Source of the DNA: Treponema sp.
GTDB lineage: Bacteria; Spirochaetota; Spirochaetia; Treponematales; Breznakiellaceae
NCBI GenBank assembly: GCA_031279925.1
Contig: JAITHQ010000145.1
Coordinates: forward strand, 1-6,249
Reading direction: 5' to 3'
DNA length: 6,249 nt
Shown here: one piece after another, positions 1 to 4,909 of the stretch
Layout of the letters: each line of letters opens with the position of its first letter
How positions within the stretch are numbered: the first letter of the stretch is position 1
The notes under the pieces: generated by a model
What the model was told of the DNA's origin: nothing
Seen by the model: the letters and a program-made list of their open reading frames with translations, nothing else
The model's database searches: none
Program-made: the position numbers and the translations under genes

Positions 1-1532
1 CCAAAGGGGGCGTTGTATTTTTCATAGGCAGGATAGGATGCAAGCAGGATAGCGGCCACGGTATCCGCCGCCGGGCCCGGGCCAAAGGAAAGGGCGCTCC
101 ATTCGCGGGCGATTGCCTCCGCGGAAAGGGCAGGGTTCCACGCTATTCTGCCGTAGCCGTACAGGTTCGCCTGCGCCAGACTGTGGCCCGTCCAGTTGTG
201 ATCGCGGCCAACGTTTACCACAGCGGCAAAACCTTCGATGTGTGAACGCCCCGCAGCATAGGGGCCAACCAGCTCCTGTATTGTGCTGTTGGGGCCCTGC
301 GCCGTGTCAAAGGACATAATGTCCTGCCAGAGCCATGGCAGGTAGCACAGGTCAATCTGATGGCCGGTGTACTCCTGCGTTATCTGCAATTCCATTACAT
401 GGCGGGTGTTGGGTAAGGCTCCAAACAGGGGCGTTACCGGCTCGCGCACCTGAAAATCGTAGGGGCCGAATTTTATCTGTAAAATAACATTGCCGTCAAA
501 CGCGCCGTCCAGCGGCTTAAAGTGGTCATAGGCGGCCCGCGCCCGGTCAAAGCTCTGGTCGCGCCAGTCCTGTGCGCAGTTGTACACAAAACAGCGCCAA
601 ATAATTTCGCCGCCGTGGGGCTTGACCGCCTGCGCCAGCATATTCGCCCCGTCAGCATGGCTGCGCTGGTACTGGAACGGCCCCGGCTCCCCTTCGGAAT
701 CGGCCTTTACAAGGAAGCCCGCCAGGCCGGGGATATAGTGATAGATAAGGGCGGCCCGCTCTTTCCACCATGCGGCCACAGCACTGTCCAGAGGGTCGGC
801 GGTGGGGAGTTTTCCCAGCGACCAGGGAGCGCCAAAGTTAATCGAAAGAAACAGCCTGATGCCAAAAGGGCGGAACAGAGCGGCTAAGGCCGCCGCATCG
901 CCCAGGTATTCTTCGGTGATAAGGAGTTTTGCCGCGCCCCGTACATTGACATTGTTAATTGATACACGGTTAATTCCTACTGAGGCAAGCAGGCGGGCAT
1001 AATCCCTGATACGGTCTGTTTCGTAATCGAAACGATTGTTTTTGAAAAAGAGAGATGTCCCTGCATAGCCCCGCTCAATGGAGCCGTCAAGGTTGTCCCA
1101 GTGATTGATCATCCTTAAGGGCGAGGCCGGCTCGTCTCTCAATTCAAAGCCGCTTTTTATTTTCCCCTCTGCCAGCAGCGACAGAAAACTGAATACGCCA
1201 TAGAGAATGCCAGGCTCGTTCTGCCCGGCGATAATCGTTTCGTTATGCGTAACTTTTATGATAAAGCCATCCGCCTTGATGCCGGCTGCGGAAAGCTGAA
1301 AACGGTTTGCCATGCCGGAAACGGTTCCCAAGAATACGCCGCCCGTTCCCGCAGTGGCAAAATCGTACACCGCCGGTGAAAACCCCAACAGCCGCTTAAT
1401 CCCCCGGCGGAATTCTTCGGCTGCCTGAACGGAACCCTCCTCTCCTTTTTCGACATAAACAACATTCAGCGCAATATGTTCCGGCTTTTCAACAGCCCGT
1501 TCCTGCAGCCAGCAGTTGTATTCATTCAGCAT
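1..1532 (-). CDS. aguA: GH67 alpha-glucuronidase, C-terminus cut off by the window edge
   Basis: Seen: an open frame of 510 codons from ATG 1532 running off the left edge, with no internal stop. An in-frame TGA at 1536-1538 and an AGGGAG ribosome binding site at 1539-1544 (6-nt spacer) fix the start. The family signature INHWDNLDGSIERGYAG spans residues 142-158. Candidate catalytic residues are E280 in ADSEGEPGP (general acid), and D359 in GPYDFQVREP and E387 in QITQEYTGH (the pair activating water in this inverting family). Their spacings of 79 and 28 residues match those I recall for Geobacillus AguA. Known of family: GH67 removes 4-O-methyl-glucuronic acid from the non-reducing end of short aldouronic acids. 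No signal peptide is visible (start MLNEYNCWLQ), so it is probably cytoplasmic and acts on imported xylan oligomers. Family members are about 670-700 residues, so roughly a quarter lies beyond the window. It is divergent from the hydrolase gene at 2075. Confidence 0.95.
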   Translation of the reverse strand, partial: MLNEYNCWLQERAVEKPEHIALNVVYVEKGEEGSVQAAEEFRRGIKRLLGFSPAVYDFATAGTGGVFLGTVSGMANRFQLSAAGIKADGFIIKVTHNETIIAGQNEPGILYGVFSFLSLLAEGKIKSGFELRDEPASPLRMINHWDNLDGSIERGYAGTSLFFKNNRFDYETDRIRDYARLLASVGINRVSINNVNVRGAAKLLITEEYLGDAAALAALFRPFGIRLFLSINFGAPWSLGKLPTADPLDSAVAAWWKERAALIYHYIPGLAGFLVKADSEGEPGPFQYQRSHADGANMLAQAVKPHGGEIIWRCFVYNCAQDWRDQSFDRARAAYDHFKPLDGAFDGNVILQIKFGPYDFQVREPVTPLFGALPNTRHVMELQITQEYTGHQIDLCYLPWLWQDIMSFDTAQGPNSTIQELVGPYAAGRSHIEGFAAVVNVGRDHNWTGHSLAQANLYGYGRIAWNPALSAEAIAREWSALSFGPGPAADTVAAILLASYPAYEKYNAPF

Positions 1533-1548
1533 AATTCACTCCCTGGTA

Positions 1549-1574
1549 TTTATTCGTGCGGAGGGGTTTAATAC
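1549..1574 (-). repeat. 26-bp dispersed repeat motif, copy 1 (possible element end)
   Basis: Read on the minus strand this is GTATTAAACCCC followed by TCC and then GCACGAATAAA. It matches 23 of 26 positions in the motif at 4424-4449, far beyond chance for one 6-kb window. It can fold as GGAG (just outside and into the motif) with CTCC, with the conserved GCACGAATAAA left as a tail. The tail ends only 4 nt before the ribosome binding site of the alpha-glucuronidase. The layout (hairpin, spacer, second hairpin, conserved tail) resembles the right end of an IS200/IS605-type element, but that identification is inference. Confidence 0.7.
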
Positions 1575-1606
1575 TCCGACTGCAATTCCTTATTAAGAAC
1601 AATCAT

Positions 1607-1628
1607 ACCCCGCTGTTTACGGCGGGGT
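1607..1628. other. GC-rich hairpin upstream of the alpha-glucuronidase
   Basis: Perfect 7-bp stem ACCCCGC/GCGGGGT with an 8-nt loop (TGTTTACG). It lies 32 bp beyond copy 1 of the repeat motif, on the side away from the alpha-glucuronidase gene, and about 75 bp from its start codon. Neither strand has a T-run after the stem, so a simple intrinsic terminator is unlikely. A GC-rich hairpin also precedes copy 2 of the motif, so this is probably part of the same repeated element. Confidence 0.55.
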
Positions 1629-1893
1629 TGGTTGATTTGGCTATACATTTTTTACCCTCTGGCGCAATTAGCGTATCAGAACCTGGTAACAAACTCTTTT
1701 AAGGATATACATATAGTACAAAAGAAATCCGATTTTATCTAGACGGGCGCCGAACCGCATCATAATTTTTCTAACCCCAGAGGAACGGAAACTTACAAGG
1801 GAAAATAGTTCCTTTCCCCCTCAGCCCGTGTTACTGATGGTTGAATTGTGAATTGCCGCCCAATACGGGCCTGGGCGTGACAAAGGGGGATGA

Positions 1894-2055
1894 CATACAT
1901 ATACTGGTAAAAGCGCCAATGGAAGTTTTGTTATGAAGCGATTTGCACCGTGCTGGCAGATGCAAGGGCTTACCAAATACATCAATGCGCACAATGGCGC
2001 GTCTGTTCCCGTCATGAACGGCGGAATAACCGTCATTGGCGGCGTAAGGCCCTAA
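1894..2055 (+). pseudogene. short unrecognised open frame, possibly a coding remnant
   Basis: A 53-codon stretch open from after TGA 1891-1893 to TAA 2053-2055. The only ATG that gives a reasonable protein is at 1933, yielding about 40 residues beginning MKRFAPCWQMQGL and ending GGVRP. No ribosome binding site precedes that ATG. Upstream the frame continues for 13 codons between TGA 1849-1851 and TGA 1891-1893, so a longer ancestral frame broken by a stop is possible. The end encodes an imperfect 7-residue repeat (VPVMNGGI / TVIGGVRP) from a 21-bp tandem repeat. I recognise no family. Two minus-strand frames are also open here, so none may be coding. The region could instead be a structured RNA or the inside of a decayed mobile element. 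Confidence 0.15.
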
Positions 2056-2062
2056 GGGGCAA

Positions 2063-2068
2063 AAGGAG
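2063..2068 (+). promoter_or_regulatory. ribosome binding site of the UlaG-like hydrolase
   Basis: AAGGAG with a 6-nt spacer to ATG 2075. This supports that start and places it 3 nt after the hairpin GCCC-TAAG-GGGC (2049-2060), close enough that the hairpin could affect ribosome access. Confidence 0.75.
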
Positions 2069-2074
2069 AAACCA

Positions 2075-2776
2075 ATGACCGCAACGCTCACCTGGTATGG
2101 ACAGGGAATTTTTTTGGTTAAAACAGCAACCCATTCGCTGCTTATCGATCCCTATTTCAGTGACTCCTGTGCCGAAGAGGGCTTTATCCGGCGCTACCCC
2201 CCGCCGGTACAAAAGGGGGAACTGCGGGTAGACAGTGTGGCGTCAACACATCCGCACGGCGATCACCTGGACTTGGCAACCCTGCGGGACTACATTGCCT
2301 TTGAAACTTTTTACGGCCCGTCAAGCTGTGTTGACGCGCTTAAGGCTGAAGGATTTCCCCAAACCAAACTCCGCCGGCTGGACCGGGGGGACCGCGCCGA
2401 TGCGGGCGGACTGCGGCTTAACGCGGTTTATGCCTGCCACACCCAAGACAGCATTGGAGTCGTTGTTGAATGTGAAGGGACAAAAATATACTTTAGCGGA
2501 GACACCCTCATGGATGAAAAACTGATTGCGGCAAACGAGCTGGGGCCGGACATTCTGGCAATCTGTATAAACGGCAAGTTCGGCAACATGAGCTGGCAGG
2601 AGGCGGTTGTCCTTGCCCACCGTTTAAGGGTAAAGACAGCCATCCCCGCCCATTACGATCTGTTCGCCATCAACGCCGAGGACCCCGCCCCTTTTGCCGC
2701 AGCCTTTACCAACAGCCCCATCCGCTGCCGGATTATGGAACGCGGCCAGCCCTGCGAGATTGCCGCCCTGCTGTAA
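2075..2776 (+). CDS. UlaG-like MBL-fold metal-dependent hydrolase
   Basis: Seen: a 233-residue protein with all metallo-beta-lactamase-fold metal ligands. These are HPHGDH at 59-64 (H59, H61, D63, H64), H122 in ACHTQDSIG, D143 in SGDT, and H193 in PAHYD. The segment INGKFGNM at 165-172 is typical of the UlaG branch. Known of family: E. coli UlaG is an Mn-dependent L-ascorbate-6-phosphate lactonase of about 354 residues. This protein is much shorter and lacks UlaG's extra regions, so it belongs to the broad UlaG-like group (COG2220 type), whose substrates are mostly unknown. No signal peptide or membrane segment is visible, so it is probably cytoplasmic. It diverges from the alpha-glucuronidase, so a role on a sugar or uronate lactone is conceivable but rests on position alone. 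Fold confidence is high and substrate confidence is low. Confidence 0.9.
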   Translation: MTATLTWYGQGIFLVKTATHSLLIDPYFSDSCAEEGFIRRYPPPVQKGELRVDSVASTHPHGDHLDLATLRDYIAFETFYGPSSCVDALKAEGFPQTKLRRLDRGDRADAGGLRLNAVYACHTQDSIGVVVECEGTKIYFSGDTLMDEKLIAANELGPDILAICINGKFGNMSWQEAVVLAHRLRVKTAIPAHYDLFAINAEDPAPFAAAFTNSPIRCRIMERGQPCEIAALL

Positions 2777-2792
2777 GGTCACGAACATTGGG

Positions 2793-2823
2793 CTTGTGAG
2801 GAAGCCGTTGGTTTTCTCACAAG
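2793..2823. terminator. stem-loop between convergent genes, probable bidirectional terminator
   Basis: An 11-bp stem CTTGTGAGGAA/TTTCTCACAAG (one G-T pair) with a 9-nt loop (2804-2812). It begins 17 bp after the stop of the UlaG-like gene and ends 21 bp before the stop of glgA. It is placed correctly to end both transcripts, but neither side has a clear T-run. It may therefore work as an RNA 3'-end stabiliser or a weak terminator. Confidence 0.55.
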
Positions 2824-2844
2824 TTATGTAAAACCGGCAGAGGG

Positions 2845-4341
2845 CTATTCAAACCCGAATTTTGTTCTTGTTTCTTTGTACATTTGGACATACTTCGCCG
2901 CCGATTTTTCCCAGGAAAAATCCTGCTTCATTGCCCGCTGGCGCATAAGGGCGATATGCTCGGAGCGGTTGTACCATGCCCAGATCGCCCAGCCGGCTGT
3001 GTTGTATATTGCCGCCGGGGTAAGATCATCAAACATAAAGCCGGTACCGGCCCCGGTCTCTTCGTTGTAGTTTTCCACCGTATCGGCAAGACCGCCTGTT
3101 CTTCGAACAATGGGAAGCGTTCCATAAGCAAGCGAGTACATCTGATTAAGACCGCAGGGCTCGTAGCGGCTGGGCATAAGAAAAAAGTCGCTGCCGGCCT
3201 CAATAAGGTGGCTGTAATTCTCGCTGTAGCCTATCTTGGCCTTAAAGTTGGAAAGCCGGGATGAAAGGCTTTGTATTTCATGTTCACACCAGGCATCGCC
3301 CGATCCAAGAAGCACAAGCTGCAGCTTCATGTCCCGGCATATTGACCATACTGAACCGTAGGCAGGGCCAAAAAGCTCCCCCACTCCCTTTTGTTCCGTA
3401 AGGCGGGTTACCATGCCAACAATCGGCAGAGTACTGTCCTGGGAAAGGCCAAAGGCCCGCTGCAGGGCTTCTTTTGCCCTGGCCTTTCCCGCCAGATTTT
3501 TGGCGGAATAAGTTTCGGGGATCAAGGCGTCCTGCGCCGGGTTCCAGACGCTGGTATCGATGCCATTTAAAATACCCGAATAATCGGCGGAACGGTAACG
3601 GAGTACCCCGTCGAGCCTAAAGCCGTGGGTCTGGGTTTTGGTCTCTTCGGCGTAATTGGGCGAAACGGTGTTAAGCCGGTCGGCGCTGTACAGTCCTGCC
3701 TTGAGCAGGTTCAACATATTCCAGTCCTCAAAGCCGGCATTGTAAAACACATCCCAGCCAAGGCCGGAATACCAAAAATTGTCTTTGCTGTAGATGCCCT
3801 GATACCCCAGGTTGTGAATCGTTAAAATAGAAGCCGTCTTTTCAAACCCGCCGGCGCCGCCCGCCGTCCGCTCGGCAAATTTCAGGTACACCGGCGCCAT
3901 TGCCGCAGGCCAGTCATGGGCGTGAAGTATGTCTGGATACCAGCCGATTTTTCTGCAAAGCTGGAAAACGGCGCGGCAGAAAAAGGTAAAGCGCCGGGGA
4001 TTGTCCAGGAAGTCCGGCGATGAAGGCGCTCCATAGATGCCGTCTCTGCCAAAAAAGATTTCATGATCGATAAAGTACACCGGAACCGTTTTTTTTTCCG
4101 AAGAACCGGGCAAGATGGTGGTATAGACCGCGCTCCATTCCTCGCCGCCGCCCACCGGAACCCCCAACGCGCCGGAAAGCGGCTTAAGTTTATCCCGGTC
4201 AATCGAGTAATACCGGGGGATGACTATTTTTACCTCGTGCCCCAGCTTTGCCAGAGCGATTGAAAGCGAGGAAACCATGTCCGCAAGGCCGCCTGTTTTT
4301 GCAAAAGGCACCGCCTCGCTTGAAACCATTAAAATTTTCAA
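2845..4341 (-). CDS. glgA: glycogen synthase (ADP-glucose), GT5 family
   Basis: Adds glucose from ADP-glucose to the non-reducing end of growing alpha-1,4-glucan in the cytoplasm. Seen: 498 residues with the full GT-B layout. The N-terminal ADP-glucose-binding KTGGLAD has K15 (start MKILMVSSEAVPFAKTGGLAD). HAHDW is at 140-144, and ILNGIDTSVWNP at 257-268. RLTEQKG at 313-319 holds the R313 and K318 expected in the active site. SRYEPCGLNQ at 391-400 holds E394, the equivalent of E. coli E377, and RTGGLADTV is at 414-422. Length is close to the family norm (about 475-500), so the gene looks intact. The start is TTG 4341, because this gives the conserved MKIL beginning, a good ribosome binding site precedes it, and an in-frame stop lies at 4354-4356. 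No other glycogen genes are in view. It stands alone between the convergent hydrolase gene and the repeat-bearing intergenic region. Confidence 0.97.
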   Translation of the reverse strand: MKILMVSSEAVPFAKTGGLADMVSSLSIALAKLGHEVKIVIPRYYSIDRDKLKPLSGALGVPVGGGEEWSAVYTTILPGSSEKKTVPVYFIDHEIFFGRDGIYGAPSSPDFLDNPRRFTFFCRAVFQLCRKIGWYPDILHAHDWPAAMAPVYLKFAERTAGGAGGFEKTASILTIHNLGYQGIYSKDNFWYSGLGWDVFYNAGFEDWNMLNLLKAGLYSADRLNTVSPNYAEETKTQTHGFRLDGVLRYRSADYSGILNGIDTSVWNPAQDALIPETYSAKNLAGKARAKEALQRAFGLSQDSTLPIVGMVTRLTEQKGVGELFGPAYGSVWSICRDMKLQLVLLGSGDAWCEHEIQSLSSRLSNFKAKIGYSENYSHLIEAGSDFFLMPSRYEPCGLNQMYSLAYGTLPIVRRTGGLADTVENYNEETGAGTGFMFDDLTPAAIYNTAGWAIWAWYNRSEHIALMRQRAMKQDFSWEKSAAKYVQMYKETRTKFGFE

Positions 4342-4348
4342 ATTGCAT

Positions 4349-4355
4349 TCCTTTT
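4349..4355 (-). promoter_or_regulatory. ribosome binding site that decides the TTG start of glgA
   Basis: Minus-strand AAAAGGA, 7 nt before TTG 4341. An out-of-frame ATG (4346-4348) directly abuts this site with zero spacing, which makes it a poor start. The TTG is therefore preferred and gives the family-typical MKIL N-terminus. Confidence 0.75.
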
Positions 4356-4360
4356 ACGGG

Positions 4361-4389
4361 ACTGTACAAAGACAGCCCATTTGAATCAA
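4361..4389 (-). promoter_or_regulatory. candidate sigma-70-type promoter of glgA
   Basis: Minus strand: TTGATT (4384-4389) as -35, exactly 17 bp, then TACAGT (4361-4366) as -10. Each box matches 4 of 6 consensus bases. The predicted transcription start falls near 4354, at the ribosome binding site, so the leader would be very short. This lowers confidence. Confidence 0.3.
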
Positions 4390-4400
4390 AATACCGGATC

Positions 4401-4424
4401 AAATCCTCGCCCTAAAGGGCAGGG
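4401..4424. other. hairpin next to repeat copy 2
   Basis: A perfect 12-nt core GCCCTAAAGGGC (4409-4420) forms a 5-bp stem with a 2-base AA centre. Beyond one C-A mismatch, three more bases on each side can pair (CCT with GGG, one wobble). The mismatch suggests a decayed longer stem. It sits 3 bp before the repeat motif. A near-identical 12-mer (11 of 12 bases) lies at 2049-2060 in the other intergenic region. Confidence 0.55.
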
Positions 4425-4449
4425 TATTAACCCCCTTGGCACGAATAAA
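4424..4449 (+). repeat. 26-bp dispersed repeat motif, copy 2 (possible element end)
   Basis: Plus-strand GTATTAACCCCC, then TTG, then GCACGAATAAA. It differs from copy 1 (1549-1574, minus) at only 3 of 26 positions. The start can fold as GGGT-ATTA-ACCC. In copy 1 a different pairing (GGAG/CTCC) is available at the same place, which hints that a structure is conserved. The tail GCACGAATAAA is identical in both copies. Its orientation is opposite to glgA and the ACT-domain gene. Confidence 0.7.
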
Positions 4450-4478
4450 CTAAACTGGCTGCAAACCACTGCTAGAAT

Positions 4479-4895
4479 CTAGAATCGTTCAGCCATAGTA
4501 AGGCCGTTCTCTTTAAGAATCTTAAAGCCTTTTTCATGATCTTCCAGTTTGAAGATAACCACCGCTTTACCCGCCTTGCCCTCCAGCGATGCGTACAGAT
4601 ATTCAATATTCACCTGGGACTGCTGGAAAAGTTCCATCAGTTTGGCAAGACTCCCCGGCACGTCGTCTATTTCCACCGCGGCCACGCTGGTTTGCCGGGT
4701 GGTAAAACCGGCGGCGGAAAGAGCCCCAACCGCCTCATCAGTTTTGTCAACGATAAGGCGAAGAATGCCAAAATCCGCGGTATCGGCAATACTGATTGCC
4801 CTTAGGTTGATCCCTGCCTGGGCAATAGTCCGCGTAACCTCGCTTAATCTGCCTGTGGTGTTTTCCAAAAAGACCGATATTTGCTTTATTTCCAT
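4479..4895 (-). CDS. tandem ACT-domain protein paired with an aryl-CoA ligase
   Basis: Seen: 138 residues made almost entirely of two ACT domains, about 1-70 and 71-138. Each has the ACT start of a beta strand followed by a G-x-L turn and helix (TTGRLSEVTRTIAQAGIN at 13-30; VPGSLAKLMELFQQSQVN at 79-96). No catalytic domain is attached. Known of family: ACT domains bind small ligands, usually amino acids, at domain interfaces. Stand-alone tandem ACT proteins commonly sit beside PaaK-type ligases in anaerobes. Inferred: it senses an aromatic amino acid or aryl acid and tunes the ligase or its expression. It is translated from a perfect AGGAGG (8-nt spacer), and its gene starts 12 bp after the ligase stop, so the two are an operon. 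The ligand is unknown. Confidence 0.9.
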   Translation of the reverse strand: MEIKQISVFLENTTGRLSEVTRTIAQAGINLRAISIADTADFGILRLIVDKTDEAVGALSAAGFTTRQTSVAAVEIDDVPGSLAKLMELFQQSQVNIEYLYASLEGKAGKAVVIFKLEDHEKGFKILKENGLTMAERF

Positions 4896-4903
4896 AAATA
4901 AAT

Positions 4904-4909
4904 CCTCCT
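4904..4909 (-). promoter_or_regulatory. strong ribosome binding site overlapping the upstream stop codon
   Basis: Minus-strand AGGAGG, 8 nt before ATG 4895. Two of its bases (4908-4909) belong to the TAG stop (4908-4910) of the CoA ligase gene. This indicates translational coupling of the pair. Confidence 0.8.

Larger units (their letters stand above)
1533..2074. other. 542-bp divergent intergenic region rich in hairpins
   Basis: This gap separates two divergent genes, so it should hold the promoters of both, but I see no convincing -35/-10 pair on either strand. It contains the repeat motif at 1549-1574, a hairpin at 1607-1628, and an AT-rich patch around 1695-1740. It also has a stem GGGAAA/TTTCCC at 1799-1818 that overlaps an alternative inverted repeat AGGAAC/GTTCCT at 1781-1813, and a stem CGCCCA/TGGGCG at 1857-1877. 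Near the right end are a stem GCGC/GCGC at 1987-2000 and a hairpin GCCC-TAAG-GGGC at 2049-2060. Two minus-strand frames and one plus-strand frame stay open between about 1820 and 2090, which suggests degraded coding sequence or structured RNA rather than a working gene. I recognise no riboswitch or RNA family. Confidence 0.6.
4342..4478. other. 137-bp intergenic region upstream of glgA
   Basis: Separates the end of the ACT-domain gene from the start of glgA, both on the minus strand. It holds a candidate glgA promoter, a hairpin, copy 2 of the 26-bp repeat motif, and a 7-bp tandem duplication at its right edge. No clear T-run terminator follows the ACT-domain gene, so some readthrough into glgA cannot be excluded. 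Confidence 0.6.

Noticed and set aside
522..887. 121-codon plus-strand open frame opposite the alpha-glucuronidase
   Set aside because: The minus strand here encodes the GH67 catalytic core with its conserved residues, so the plus-strand frame is spurious.
1607..1628. Hairpin as an intrinsic terminator
   Set aside because: There is no T-run after the stem on either strand and no gene ending nearby.
1533..2074. Riboswitch upstream of either divergent gene
   Set aside because: Several stems are present, but no conserved core of a riboswitch class that I know could be matched.
1831..2091. 86-codon and overlapping 71-codon minus-strand open frames in the divergent intergenic region
   Set aside because: The 86-codon frame would begin inside the well-supported hydrolase gene on the other strand. 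I see no good ribosome binding site and recognise no family. Kept only as part of the unexplained block.
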